The notes under the pieces are model-generated. The model saw nothing but the letters and a program-made list of their open reading frames with translations, searched no databases and was not told where the DNA came from. The translations under genes and the position numbers were made by a program. A DNA stretch of 37,115 nt, from NCBI GenBank assembly GCA_002329075.1, contig DCXR01000053.1:27993-65107 (forward strand), read 5' to 3'. This document shows, piece after piece, positions 16,424-25,410 of this stretch. The stretch's first letter is position 1; every line of letters starts with the position of its first letter. The DNA comes from Candidatus Neomicrothrix sp. UBA2131. GTDB lineage: Bacteria > Actinomycetota > Acidimicrobiia > Acidimicrobiales > MedAcidi-G1.

Positions 16424-18997
16424 ATGTCCGAAGAAACCGCCACTGCGCGCAGCATCCGTAGGGCGTTCGTCGACTTCTTCGCCGGACACGGGCACCACCA
16501 CGAGGCCTCGGCCAGCCTGATCCCGCACGACCCGACGCTGCTCTTCACCGTGGCGGGGATGGTGCCGTTCAAGCCGTACTTCGTCGGCGAGCAGCAGGCG
16601 CCGTGGGATCGGGCCGTCACCATCCAGAAGTGCGTTCGCGCCGGCGGCAAGCACAACGACCTGGACGAGGTGGGCCGCACCAGCCGCCACCTCACCTTCT
16701 TCGAGATGATGGGCAACTTCAGCTTCGGCGACTACTTCAAGTCCGACGCCTGCGCCTTCGCCTGGGACTTCGTCACCACCCACCTCGGCCTCGACCCCGA
16801 GCGCATCTGGATCACCGTCCACGTCAGCGACGACGACGCCGAGGCCATCTGGCGCGACGAGGTCGGTGTGCCGGCCGAACGCATCCAGCGACTCGACGAG
16901 GACAACTACTGGCGCATGGCCGACACCGGACCCTGCGGCCCCTGTTCCGAGATCTTCTGGGACAAGGGCCCCGAGTTCGGTGCCGACGGCGGACCGGAAC
17001 ACGGCGACCCCGAGCGTTTCATCGAGATCTGGAACCTCGTCTTCATGCAGTTCGAGCAGCACGGGGACGGCTCGATGACGCCGCTGCCGAAGCCCTCCAT
17101 CGACACCGGCGCCGGGCTCGAACGGATCCTCTCCGTGCTGCAGGGCGTCGACTCCGTGTGGGAGACCGATGAGTTCGTCCGACTGCTCGAGACCATCGGC
17201 GGACTCAGCGGAGTCGCCCCCGGATCGGACCCGCGCTCGGACGTCTCACAGCGCATCCTCGCCGACCACATCCGTTCCTCTGCCTTCCTCATCGGCGACG
17301 GGGTGTTCCCCAGCAACGAGGACCGCGGTTACGTGCTGCGCCGCATCATCCGACGTGCAGTCCGCCACGCCTGGCTGCTCGGCGTCGAGGACCAGATCAT
17401 GCCGGGCCTTCTCGATTCCCTCGTCGAGATCATGGGCGCCGACTACCCCGAACTCGTCCGCAACCATGACTTCGTACGCGGCGTGCTCGACCGCGAGGAG
17501 AAACGGTTCCGCGAGACCCTCCGATCGGGCATGGCCATTCTCGACACCGCCCTCGCCGCCCTCGCCGGGGATGCCGCCCTCGACGGCGAGGTGGCCTTCA
17601 AGCTCCACGACACCTACGGCTTCCCCCTGGAGTTGACCGAGGAGATAACCGCCGAACGGGAGGTGCGCATCGACCTCGACGGCTTCCATGCGGCCATGGC
17701 CGGACAGAAGGACCGCGCCAAGGCCGCAAGAAAGGATGCCGGGGCCCGCTCCGGCGACGGCGACCTACGCCACGTCCTCGAGGCCCACGGGCCCACCGAG
17801 TTCGTCGGACGCGAGGTCGACGAGTGCGACGCCGAGGTGCTCTCCATAGCCGACGGGGTCCTCGTCCTGGGCCGCACGCCGTTCTACGCAGAGTCCGGTG
17901 GGCAGATCGGCGACACAGGAACGGTCGGGTCGTCGACGGGCACGCTGCGGGTCCTCGACACGACCCTCGCCCTCGACGGCCTCCACTGCCACCACGTCGA
18001 GGCGGTCGATGGTGCCGTCGAGGTCGGCCAGACCGTGCGGGCGTCCATCGACACCGATCGTCGAGCCGCCATCAGGCGCAACCACACCGGCACCCACATC
18101 CTCCACTGGGCCCTCCGGCGGGTGCTCGGCGACCACGTCAAGCAGCAGGGCTCGTGGGTCGGGCCCGACCGCCTGCGCTTCGACTTCAGCCACTACGAGG
18201 GCCTGACCGACGGGCAGGTCGTCGAGATCGAGGACCTGGTCAACGCCGAGGTCCTCGGCAACGCCGCCTGCAACCACTTCGAGGCCACCAGGGACGAGGC
18301 AGAGGCGCTCGGTGCGATCGCCTTCTTCGGCGACAAGTACGGCGACACGGTCCGGGTCCTGCAGGCGGGACCGAACTCGATCGAACTCTGCGGCGGCACC
18401 CACGTCTCCGCCCTCGGCGACATCGGACTCCTCAAGATCGTCAGCGAGGGCTCGATCGGCTCCAACATCCGTCGACTCGAAGCGGTCACCGGCGCCGCAT
18501 CGGTCGACCGGCTGCGCAGCGCCGAAGACACCCTCGTCGAGGCAGCCGACCTGGTCGGCGTCCCCGTCGACGACGTTCTCGACGGGATTCGAAAGCGGGT
18601 CGCGGAGGCCAGGGACCTGCGACGCCAGGTTGAGGACCTGCGACGCCGGTCGGCGCTGGGCCGGGTTGACGAACTCGTCGAAGGTGCCGAGGCCGGACTC
18701 GTGGTCCGTCGCATCGACGACATCGACCGGGACGGACTCAGGGACCTGGCCATCGCCGTACGCGACCGGGACGGCATCCGCGCCGTTGTCCTGGCGACCG
18801 CCCCGGAGGACGGGGGAGCGGCCCTGGTCTCGACCGTCGCACCGGACAGCGGGCTCGACGCCGGCGTCCTCGTCGCCGAGGCGGCAAAGACCATCGGAGG
18901 CGGCGGCCGCCCGAATCCCAGCCTCACGATCATCGGCGGTCGGGCCCCCGAGCACCTGGACGAGGCGCTCGAGCAGGCCCGCGCCGCCGCCGGCTGA
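16424..18997 (+). CDS. alaS: Alanine--tRNA ligase
   Basis: Alanyl-tRNA synthetase, 857 residues, near the usual bacterial size. The class II core is clear (HHHEASASLIPHDPTLLFTVAGM, VGRTSRHLTFFEMMGNFSFGDYF, DTGAGLERI). The editing domain has the metal-binding pair NHTGTHILHWALR (HxxxH) and ELCGGTHVSALGDIG (Cys and His). The C-Ala domain ends the protein after a short coiled coil encoded by a 13-base direct repeat (about 18616-18648, DLRRQVEDLRRR). The ATG at 16424 lies directly behind a -10-like box. Confidence 0.97.
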   Translation: MSEETATARSIRRAFVDFFAGHGHHHEASASLIPHDPTLLFTVAGMVPFKPYFVGEQQAPWDRAVTIQKCVRAGGKHNDLDEVGRTSRHLTFFEMMGNFSFGDYFKSDACAFAWDFVTTHLGLDPERIWITVHVSDDDAEAIWRDEVGVPAERIQRLDEDNYWRMADTGPCGPCSEIFWDKGPEFGADGGPEHGDPERFIEIWNLVFMQFEQHGDGSMTPLPKPSIDTGAGLERILSVLQGVDSVWETDEFVRLLETIGGLSGVAPGSDPRSDVSQRILADHIRSSAFLIGDGVFPSNEDRGYVLRRIIRRAVRHAWLLGVEDQIMPGLLDSLVEIMGADYPELVRNHDFVRGVLDREEKRFRETLRSGMAILDTALAALAGDAALDGEVAFKLHDTYGFPLELTEEITAEREVRIDLDGFHAAMAGQKDRAKAARKDAGARSGDGDLRHVLEAHGPTEFVGREVDECDAEVLSIADGVLVLGRTPFYAESGGQIGDTGTVGSSTGTLRVLDTTLALDGLHCHHVEAVDGAVEVGQTVRASIDTDRRAAIRRNHTGTHILHWALRRVLGDHVKQQGSWVGPDRLRFDFSHYEGLTDGQVVEIEDLVNAEVLGNAACNHFEATRDEAEALGAIAFFGDKYGDTVRVLQAGPNSIELCGGTHVSALGDIGLLKIVSEGSIGSNIRRLEAVTGAASVDRLRSAEDTLVEAADLVGVPVDDVLDGIRKRVAEARDLRRQVEDLRRRSALGRVDELVEGAEAGLVVRRIDDIDRDGLRDLAIAVRDRDGIRAVVLATAPEDGGAALVSTVAPDSGLDAGVLVAEAAKTIGGGGRPNPSLTIIGGRAPEHLDEALEQARAAAG

Positions 18998-19007
18998 GCC
19001 GAACGGC

Positions 19008-19436
19008 GTGCGTGCCCTGGGCCTCGACCTCGGCTCGAAGCGGATCGGCATCGCTGTCAGCGACCCGGATGGCCGGCTGGCAACGCCGGCCGATGTCCTC
19101 CACCGCACCGGCGACCGGACACGCGACCACCGTGCGGTTGCCGACCTCGTGGCCGAATGGGAGGCCGAGGTCGTCGTCGTGGGCGTCCCGTACTCGCTCG
19201 ACGGGGGCACCGGACCGGCGGCCGAGGCAATGCTCGCCGAGTCCCGTCAACTCGCCCGGTTCCTCGACGTGCCGGTCGAGACCCACGACGAGCGCCTGAC
19301 GACCGTGAGCGCCGAACGCCGGCTGAGCGAAGCAGGCCTGGACGCCAGGGCCCAGCGCGAGGTCGTCGACCAGATGGCTGCCGCCGTCCTGCTCCAGGCC
19401 TGGCTCGACGCTCGCAGCGGGGAGGCGACCACGTGA
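19008..19436 (+). CDS. ruvX: Putative pre-16S rRNA nuclease / Holliday junction resolvase-like RuvX (YqgF)
   Basis: A 142-residue RNase H-fold protein of the YqgF/RuvX family. Signatures are LGLDLGSKRIGIAVSDPDG at the N-terminus, VVVGVPYSLDGGTGPAAE, and the C-terminal THDERLTTVSAERRLSEAG and VDQMAAAVLLQAWLD. E. coli YqgF matures 16S rRNA 5' ends; the actinobacterial protein is also reported as a resolvase. The start GTG at 19008 lies 10 bases after alaS. The alaS-ruvX-mltG-aroE order is an actinobacterial standard. The stop overlaps the mltG start by GTGA. Confidence 0.93.
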   Translation: MRALGLDLGSKRIGIAVSDPDGRLATPADVLHRTGDRTRDHRAVADLVAEWEAEVVVVGVPYSLDGGTGPAAEAMLAESRQLARFLDVPVETHDERLTTVSAERRLSEAGLDARAQREVVDQMAAAVLLQAWLDARSGEATT

Positions 19437-20851
19437 GCGACGAGATGCCCCCCGAAGAAGGCAACGACGCGCCGAATGCCCTCTCCTCGGCAGACCTGTC
19501 ACCCCAGGGGCGTTCCTCGGCGACGATCGGCGCCCGGGTCGCCGGCCAGCCGCCGACCGTTCCGGCACCCCCCGTCCCGCCAGGCGACCACCCCACGATG
19601 CCGGGCGGCGTGCCGGCGGTGCCCACCGAGGAAGCCGTCGGCGAGGCGATGGTGTGGGGCCCGACGGTGTTCGACGAATCCGACGAGGGAACCGTGTTCG
19701 AGCCCGGCGAGGAGGCCCGGTCCGATGTCCGCTGGGTCCGCCACCGTCCATCCTGGGGGCCGCTGCCCCGCTGGGGCCTCGTGGTGTTCGCCATCTTCAT
19801 GACCTTCGTGGTGGGGTACCGGATGGTCACGGACTGGGCGGACGACCAGATGCGGCCCGAGCGCCTCTTCGGCGAGGACGTCCGGTTCGTGATCGAGGAA
19901 GGATGGTCGACCAACGACGTCGCCGTGGCGCTCGGCACCGCCGACATCGTCGACAACCCCGCCATGTTCCGTCAGTGGATGCGCTGCCCGTCGGCGCTGC
20001 GCTGGCTCATCGAATGCCCGGTGGACGTCGAGTACTCGTTCAAGGCGGGAGAATACGTGCTGCGTGAGCACCTGGCCTTCCAGGACGTCGTCGACCGCAT
20101 GAACGAGGGCCCGCTCCCCGAGGAGGTCATAACGGTGATGGTGCCCGAGGGCCTGACCCTCGCACAGACCGTCACCCGACTCGTCGAACAGATGCCCGCC
20201 TTCGCAGAGGACGAACTGTGGGCCGCCCTCATCAGCGAGCGCCTCGTCTGGGAGCACTACCCCGAGGGCCTGCCCTACCTGTTGGTCGAGGGCCTGCTCT
20301 TCCCCGACACCTACCAACTGGCCGAGGAATCCCTCGCCGACGAACTCGACCTCGTCACCAGGATGCACCGACAGTTCCTCACCGTGGTCACCGACCTGGG
20401 AATAGAGGAGCGTGCCGCCGGCCTCGGCCTGACGCCGTACGAGGCGGTGATCGTCGCCTCGCTCATCGAGGAGGAGGCCCGCATCGACGACGACCGGGGA
20501 CGTATCAGCCGGGTCATCCACAACCGGATCGAGAAGGGCTGGACCCTCGGCATCGATGCAAGCACCCGCTACGCCGTCGGCAAGACCGCCGGAGAGCCGC
20601 TGACCAGCGAGGACCTGGCATTCGATTCGCTGTGGAACACCCGGGTGACGCCGGGCCTGCCCCCGACGCCCATCGCCGCTCCGGGGCGGGAATCCCTCGA
20701 GGCGGCCCTCGACCCGACCGACGGCCCCTGGATGTACTACGTCCGCACCGACGAGGGCGGCGTGTCCGGTGCACACACGTTCGCGGTGACCGCCGAGGAA
20801 TTCGAGCGTGCGCGACAGGTCTGCGTGGAGAAGAATCTGGGTTGTGGGTGA
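19433..20851 (+). CDS. mltG: Endolytic murein transglycosylase MltG
   Basis: MltG (YceG-like) cleaves nascent peptidoglycan strands at the outer face of the membrane. The 472-residue protein starts with about 110 cytosolic residues rich in Pro, Gly, Glu and Asp and probably disordered. A membrane helix follows (LVVFAIFMTFVVGYRMV, about 115-133), then a LysM-like segment and the catalytic domain: SLIEEEA with the likely catalytic Glu346, RISRVIHNRIEKGWTLGIDAST, YAVGKTAGEPLTSEDL, NTRVTPGLPPTPIAAPG, and HTFAVTAEEF. The GTG at 19433 overlaps the ruvX stop. Confidence 0.94.
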   Translation: MSDEMPPEEGNDAPNALSSADLSPQGRSSATIGARVAGQPPTVPAPPVPPGDHPTMPGGVPAVPTEEAVGEAMVWGPTVFDESDEGTVFEPGEEARSDVRWVRHRPSWGPLPRWGLVVFAIFMTFVVGYRMVTDWADDQMRPERLFGEDVRFVIEEGWSTNDVAVALGTADIVDNPAMFRQWMRCPSALRWLIECPVDVEYSFKAGEYVLREHLAFQDVVDRMNEGPLPEEVITVMVPEGLTLAQTVTRLVEQMPAFAEDELWAALISERLVWEHYPEGLPYLLVEGLLFPDTYQLAEESLADELDLVTRMHRQFLTVVTDLGIEERAAGLGLTPYEAVIVASLIEEEARIDDDRGRISRVIHNRIEKGWTLGIDASTRYAVGKTAGEPLTSEDLAFDSLWNTRVTPGLPPTPIAAPGRESLEAALDPTDGPWMYYVRTDEGGVSGAHTFAVTAEEFERARQVCVEKNLGCG

Positions 20852-20858
20852 ACAGGAC

Positions 20859-21746
20859 ATGACATCGACCTCACCGGTGGACCTTCGGCCACCGGTCAGC
20901 GGCAGCACCCGCCTGGCAGCGGTCGTCGGCTCGCCGGTCCGCCACTCCCTCTCGCCGACCCTGCTCAACGCCGCCTTCGCCGGAACCGGCCTGGACTGGA
21001 CGTTCACGGCGTTCGAGGTGGCCGATGGCGACCTCGCCCGGGCGCTCGACGGCATGCGGGCCCTCGGCCTCTCCGGTCTGTCCGTGACGATGCCGCACAA
21101 GGCGGCGGCGGCGGAGCTCGCCGACGAACTGACGGACGCAGCGGCCCGCCTCGGAGCAGCCAACTGCCTCGTTCCCGTCGACGGCCGGCTGACCGGCCAC
21201 AACACCGACGGCAGCGGCTTCCTCGACGGGCTGACCCACGATGCCGGGATCACCGTCGAGGGCCGGTCCGTGGTCGTCATCGGCGCCGGAGGAGCAGCCA
21301 GGGCCGTCGTCGAGGCATGTGGTGCAGCAGGAGCCGCCGACATAGCCGTGGTCAACCGGACCCCCGACCGTGCCGGGTCGGCGGCAGAACTGGCCGGCGC
21401 CGTCGGTCGGGTGGTCGCGCCGGACCTCGCGGCACCTGCCATCGCCGAGGCCGACGTGGTGGTCAACGCCACGCCTGTCGGCATGTCGGACGGGCCGGAC
21501 GGCGAAATGCCGGTCGACCCGCATGCGCTGAGGGTAGGACAGGTCGCCGTCGACCTGATCTACCACCCGCTCGAGACACCCTGGTTGGCGGCCCTGCGCC
21601 GACAGGGGATCGAGGCCCACGGCGGCCTCTCGATGCTGCTCTTCCAGGCCGCCCGTGCCTTCTCGCTCTGGACCGGAGTCGAGGCACCGGTGGCGGCCAT
21701 GGAAGCGGCCGCCCGTGCGGCGCTCGCCGCACGCCCGGCCGTCTGA
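20859..21746 (+). CDS. aroE: Shikimate dehydrogenase (NADP+)
   Basis: AroE reduces 3-dehydroshikimate to shikimate. The 295 residues have the substrate-binding AAVVGSPVRHSLSPTLLNAAF, the catalytic Lys in GLSVTMPHKAAA, Asp in GHNTDGSGFLDGL, the NADP-binding VVVIGAGGAARAVV with VVNRTPDRA, and the C-terminal GLSMLLFQAARAFSLWTG. I chose the ATG at 20859, eight bases after mltG; an in-frame GTG at 20844 would overlap mltG. It is separated from aroK, aroB and aroQ by a peptidase gene and a promoter. Confidence 0.95.
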   Translation: MTSTSPVDLRPPVSGSTRLAAVVGSPVRHSLSPTLLNAAFAGTGLDWTFTAFEVADGDLARALDGMRALGLSGLSVTMPHKAAAAELADELTDAAARLGAANCLVPVDGRLTGHNTDGSGFLDGLTHDAGITVEGRSVVVIGAGGAARAVVEACGAAGAADIAVVNRTPDRAGSAAELAGAVGRVVAPDLAAPAIAEADVVVNATPVGMSDGPDGEMPVDPHALRVGQVAVDLIYHPLETPWLAALRRQGIEAHGGLSMLLFQAARAFSLWTGVEAPVAAMEAAARAALAARPAV

Positions 21747-21760
21747 CACAACACACCTCC

Positions 21761-22222
21761 GTGGCCGTCGCCGCCCTGGCCTGGCTGCTCGTCGGCTCGA
21801 TCCTCCTCGCACGCATCGACCTCCGCGAGCAGCGCCTGCCCACCCGGTGGATCTGGGCCCTCGCCGTCGGGCTGGTCGTGATCCACGGAATCGACGTGCT
21901 CGCAGGTGGCGACGGCGCACGCCTCGGCTGGGCGCTGGTCGGTGGACCGGTATTCGGCGGCCTGCTGCTCGGGCTGCACCTGGCCTCACCCCTGTCCCTC
22001 GGTGGCGGCGACGTGCGCCTGGCGGTGCCCCTGGGCATCCAGGTCGGATGGGCGAGCGGCGACGAAATCGCCACCGGGATCGCCGCCGTCACGGCCCTGG
22101 CGGCGCTGCTGACCGTCGCCGGTGGCCTGATCGTCCGCAGGGGGCGACTCGGAACGGGGCCGCTGCCGTTCGGCCCGGGCCTGCTTGCGGCGACGCTGCT
22201 CGTCACGGTGTGGAGCCCGTGA
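21761..22222 (+). CDS. A24 family prepilin peptidase-like membrane protein
   Basis: A hydrophobic 153-residue protein of the aspartic A24 (type IV leader) peptidase family without an N-terminal methylase domain. The two catalytic aspartates can be seen: Asp20 in ARIDLREQRLPTRW and Asp84 in the GxGD motif SLGGGDVRLAVPLG. Several membrane segments surround them. Substrates would be prepilin-like signal peptides; none is encoded here. In mycobacteria a homologous gene also sits next to aroE. The GTG at 21761 has no strong Shine-Dalgarno and lies 14 bases after aroE. Confidence 0.88.
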   Translation: MAVAALAWLLVGSILLARIDLREQRLPTRWIWALAVGLVVIHGIDVLAGGDGARLGWALVGGPVFGGLLLGLHLASPLSLGGGDVRLAVPLGIQVGWASGDEIATGIAAVTALAALLTVAGGLIVRRGRLGTGPLPFGPGLLAATLLVTVWSP

Positions 22223-22243
22223 GCCGGCATCGGCGCCGCTCCT

Positions 22244-22270
22244 GCCACTATTCACCCGGCCGGGAGTGGC
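22244..22270 (+). other. Inverted repeat between the A24 peptidase gene and aroK
   Basis: The arms GCCACT (22244-22249) and AGTGGC (22265-22270) flank the palindrome CCCGGCCGGG. The repeat lies in the 68-base gap just upstream of the aroK promoter. No T-run follows, so it is at best a U-less terminator or an operator; chance is possible. Confidence 0.35.
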
Positions 22271-22278
22271 CCCGTCGC

Positions 22279-22290
22279 TAGCCTGCCCCC
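22279..22290 (+). promoter_or_regulatory. Predicted leaderless promoter of the aroK-aroB-aroQ-pepQ-efp-nusB unit
   Basis: TAGCCT at 22279-22284 fits TAnnnT and ends six bases before the aroK ATG. The intervening bases are C-rich with no Shine-Dalgarno. Confidence 0.55.
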
Positions 22291-22833
22291 ATGGCCACCG
22301 AAGGGCGACCCCACCTTGCACTCGTCGGAGGCATGGGCACCGGCAAGACATCCGTAGGCGCCCTCGTGGCAGAGCGGGTCCGGCGCCGCCACATAGACCT
22401 CGACCGCTGGGTGCAGGCCGACACCGGACGCAGCATCGGCGTGTTGTTCGACGAACTCGGAGAAGAGGGCTTCCGCGACGCCGAACAGGCCAGCCTCGAA
22501 CGGGCCCTCGAACTGTTCGAACCGATCATCCTGTCCACCGGTGGCGGCGTACTCGGCCGGTCGTCGAACCGGGATGCCCTGTGCACCCGATCGTACGTGG
22601 TCTGGTTGCGGGCGACCCCGGAAACAGCCGCCGCAAGGGTCGGCGACGGACATGGCCGACCACTCCTCGAGGACGGCTCGCCGGTCGACGTCCTGCGCCG
22701 CCTTGCCGAGGAGAGGGCGCCCCTCTACGAGGCGGCGGCGGACCTCGCCGTCGACACCGACAACCGGTCCGCAGACGAGGTCGCCGACGAGGTGAGCGTC
22801 TTCCTCGAAGGCCGGCAGGGAGCCCCGGCATGA
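22291..22833 (+). CDS. aroK: Shikimate kinase
   Basis: AroK phosphorylates shikimate at the 3-hydroxyl. The 180-residue protein has the P-loop GGMGTGKTSVG, the shikimate-binding Asp in HIDLDRWVQADTGRSI, GEEGFRDAEQASL, STGGGV, and the lid arginine in GRPLLED. The length is normal. The stop overlaps the aroB start (ATGA at 22830-22833). The gene begins the second aromatic-pathway unit. Confidence 0.95.
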   Translation: MATEGRPHLALVGGMGTGKTSVGALVAERVRRRHIDLDRWVQADTGRSIGVLFDELGEEGFRDAEQASLERALELFEPIILSTGGGVLGRSSNRDALCTRSYVVWLRATPETAAARVGDGHGRPLLEDGSPVDVLRRLAEERAPLYEAAADLAVDTDNRSADEVADEVSVFLEGRQGAPA

Positions 22834-23834
22834 TCCGCGTCGACGTCACCCTGCCCGGGAACCGGTCGTATCCGGTCCTCGTGGGCCCCGGCGCTTCAGC
22901 GCACCTCGCCGAGGTCCTGCCGGGCCGGGCCCGGCGTGCGGCGATCGTGACCCAGTCGAACATCGGCCACGCCGTGGAATCCGGCCTGGACCAGGAGGTC
23001 TTCGCCATCGACGACGGCGAGGCAGCCAAGTCGATGGCGACCGTCGAGGGCCTCTGCCGTTCCTTCGCCGGGTGGGGGCTCACCCGGGGCGACGTCGTCG
23101 TGGGCGTGGGCGGCGGGGTGGTCACCGACGTGGCCGGATTCGCTGCAGCCACGTACCACCGGGGTGTCGCCGTCGTGCACGTGGCCACCTCGCTGCTGGC
23201 ACAGATCGATGCCGCCATCGGTGGCAAGACCGGCGTCAACCTGCCCGAGGGCAAGAACCTCATCGGGGCCTTCTGGCAGCCTTCGGCCGTGCTGTGCGAT
23301 ACGACGGCGCTCGAGACCCTGCCCGAGGCCGAGATGCGCTGCGGGCTCGGCGAGATGGCCAAGTACCACTTCCTCGGCGGTGACGACCTCGCCGGCCTCG
23401 ACCTCGAAGACCAGATCGCCCTCTGCGTCGGGATCAAGGCACGGGTGGTGGCCGACGACGAGCGGGAGGCCGGGCGTCGGGCCGTTCTCAACTACGGACA
23501 CACGCTCGGACACGCCCTCGAGGCGACCGGTGGCTACGGCCTGCGACACGGTGAGGCGGTGGCCATCGGGCTCGTCTACGCAGCAGAGCTCGGGCGGGCC
23601 CTGGGCCGCATCGACGACGAGCGGATGGCCGAACACCGCCGGATCGTCGAGGGATACGGGTTGCCCACCGGCATCCCCGACGATGCCGACGACGCAGAAC
23701 TCCTCGCCGCCATGGGTCGGGACAAGAAGGCCGTCGACGGCTTCACGTTCGCCCTCGATGGCCCGGCCGGCGTCGAGGTGGTCGCCGGCGTGGAAGTGTC
23801 TCTGGTCGAGCAGGTGCTCGACCGGGTCCGCTGA
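22830..23834 (+). CDS. aroB: 3-dehydroquinate synthase
   Basis: AroB converts DAHP to 3-dehydroquinate with NAD and a metal. The 334 residues include VVGVGGGVVTDVAGFAAATYHRGV, LLAQIDAAIGGKTGVNLPEGKNLIGAFWQP, GLGEMAKYHFLG (a metal ligand and catalytic region), LNYGHTLGHALEA with the ligand histidines, and RDKKAVDGFTFAL. The usual QVPTTLLA block reads HVATSLLA, a mild variation. The ATG overlaps the aroK stop. Confidence 0.95.
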   Translation: MIRVDVTLPGNRSYPVLVGPGASAHLAEVLPGRARRAAIVTQSNIGHAVESGLDQEVFAIDDGEAAKSMATVEGLCRSFAGWGLTRGDVVVGVGGGVVTDVAGFAAATYHRGVAVVHVATSLLAQIDAAIGGKTGVNLPEGKNLIGAFWQPSAVLCDTTALETLPEAEMRCGLGEMAKYHFLGGDDLAGLDLEDQIALCVGIKARVVADDEREAGRRAVLNYGHTLGHALEATGGYGLRHGEAVAIGLVYAAELGRALGRIDDERMAEHRRIVEGYGLPTGIPDDADDAELLAAMGRDKKAVDGFTFALDGPAGVEVVAGVEVSLVEQVLDRVR

Positions 23835-23863
23835 GCATCACCAATGCAGAAACAGGAGCCAAC

Positions 23864-24307
23864 ATGACGAACCAGACCCTGCTGGTCCTTTCCGGCCCCA
23901 ACCTGAACCTGCTGGGCGAGCGCCAGCCCGACGTCTACGGCAACGAAACGCTGGCCGACCACCTTGCGGTCGTGGAGGCTGCGGCGGCCGACCACGGGCT
24001 CGAAGTCGAGCACCTGCAGTCGAACCACGAGGGCGAGCTGGTCGAAGCGATCCACTCTGCCCGGGGCCGGTGCGCCGCCATCGTGATCAACCCCGGAGCC
24101 TTCACCCACTACGCCTGGGCCATCCACGACGCCCTGGCTGCCTTCGACGGACCCGTGGTCGAGGTCCACCTGTCGAACCCGGCGAGCAGGGAGCCATGGC
24201 GACACACCTCGGTCGTGGCACCGGTGGCCTCCGGTTCGATCGCCGGGTTCGGCGCCGACGGCTACCGGCTGGCGGTGCAGGCCGCGGTCGCATTGCTGGG
24301 CCGTTGA
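23864..24307 (+). CDS. aroQ: 3-dehydroquinate dehydratase, type II
   Basis: The type II dodecameric enzyme that dehydrates 3-dehydroquinate. The 147 residues begin with SGPNLNLLGERQPDVYG, which contains the catalytic Arg and Tyr, then INPGAFTHYAWAIHDAL with Asn and His, and VEVHLSNPASREPWRHTSVVAPVASGSIAGFG. The ATG at 23864 has a good Shine-Dalgarno, AGGAG at 23854-23858. The stop overlaps a TTG start of pepQ. Chorismate synthase (aroC), which in mycobacteria precedes aroK, is absent from the window. Confidence 0.95.
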   Translation: MTNQTLLVLSGPNLNLLGERQPDVYGNETLADHLAVVEAAAADHGLEVEHLQSNHEGELVEAIHSARGRCAAIVINPGAFTHYAWAIHDALAAFDGPVVEVHLSNPASREPWRHTSVVAPVASGSIAGFGADGYRLAVQAAVALLGR

Positions 24308-25392
24308 CGGGCGGCCTTCCGCCGCCGGAGGTGGCCGGGCGGCTCGACCGCCTCCGGGCCGGCTTCGATGTCGCCGGGGTCGACGCACTCGTGGTCACGA
24401 ACCCCACCAACATCCGGTACCTCACCGGCTTCACGGGCTCGGCGGGGGAGTTGTTGGTGGGCGCCGACGCAGCGCTGCTGGTCACCGACGGCCGCTACGC
24501 CGAGCAGGCGCCGACGCAGGTCGCCGAGTCGGGCACCGAGGTCGCCATCGCAGGCACGGACCGTCGGTCCCTGGTGGTCGACGGCCTCAGGGGATCCGAC
24601 CGGGTGGGCCTCGAAGCCGGTTCGGTGACCTGGTCCGAGCAACGCCGCCTCGCCGACTGGCTCGACGGTTCAGGCCTGGTGGCCACCGAAGGCCTGGTCG
24701 AGGAACTCCGACAGGTCAAGGACGAGGGCGAGGTCGCCCGCATCGAGGCGGCGGCAGCCATCGCCGACGCCGCCCTCGCCGACGCCGTCGAACTGCTTGC
24801 CGTCGGGGTCAGCGAACGCGACGTGGCAGCGGCCATCGACCACGGCATCCGCACCCGGGGCGCTGACGACCGTGCCTTCGTGACGATCGTCGCCGCCGGC
24901 CCCAACAGCGCCCTGCCCCATGCCCGACCCACCGACCGGACCCTCCGGGAAGGCGACCTCGTCGTCTGCGACTTCGGTTCCGTCGTCGACGGCTACCGCT
25001 CCGACATGACCCGCTCGTTTCGGATGGGCGGTCGGGCCGGAGGACAGGAGGACGAAATGCGCGATGCCGTCCGCGCCGCACAGGCTGCAGGGCTGGCCCG
25101 CGTGGCCGACGGCGTGCCGTTGGCCGAGGTCGACGCCGCATGCCGGGGCGTTCTCGCCGATGCCGACCTGGCCGACGCATTCCTCCACGGCACGGGGCAC
25201 GGGGTGGGCCTCGACATCCACGAGGCCCCGACCCTGTCGGGTTCGGCCACTGGTACCCTGCGCACCGGCCACGTCGTCACCGTCGAACCGGGCGCCTACC
25301 TCGCCGGGCTGGGTGGCGTCCGCTGGGAGGACACCGTGCTCGTGACCGACGACGGCCACCGGGCACTCACCCGTGCACCCAGGGCCGACTGA
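24304..25392 (+). CDS. pepQ: Xaa-Pro aminopeptidase/dipeptidase family (M24) protein
   Basis: A 362-residue M24B metallopeptidase that should cleave X-Pro bonds. The N-terminal creatinase-like domain has LVVTNPTNIRYLTGFTGSAGELLV. The C-terminal pita-bread domain carries the five metal ligands: Asp in VVCDFGSVVDGYRSDMTRSF (two Asp), His in GTGHGVGLDIHEAP, Glu in VVTVEPGAYL, and Glu in GVRWEDTVLV. I use the TTG at 24304 because it overlaps the aroQ stop as TTGA, like the other junctions here; a GTG at 24331 is an alternative. The aroQ-pepQ-efp-nusB order is widespread in actinobacteria. Confidence 0.92.
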   Translation: MTGGLPPPEVAGRLDRLRAGFDVAGVDALVVTNPTNIRYLTGFTGSAGELLVGADAALLVTDGRYAEQAPTQVAESGTEVAIAGTDRRSLVVDGLRGSDRVGLEAGSVTWSEQRRLADWLDGSGLVATEGLVEELRQVKDEGEVARIEAAAAIADAALADAVELLAVGVSERDVAAAIDHGIRTRGADDRAFVTIVAAGPNSALPHARPTDRTLREGDLVVCDFGSVVDGYRSDMTRSFRMGGRAGGQEDEMRDAVRAAQAAGLARVADGVPLAEVDAACRGVLADADLADAFLHGTGHGVGLDIHEAPTLSGSATGTLRTGHVVTVEPGAYLAGLGGVRWEDTVLVTDDGHRALTRAPRAD

Positions 25393-25410
25393 GCGCCCAC
25401 GGAGGACCAG

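Noticed and set aside
18613..18650. 13-base direct repeat in alaS (GACCTGCGACGCC, two copies)
   Set aside because: It encodes DLRR-type heptads of a coiled coil and fits normal coding sequence; no sign of a mobile or regulatory repeat.
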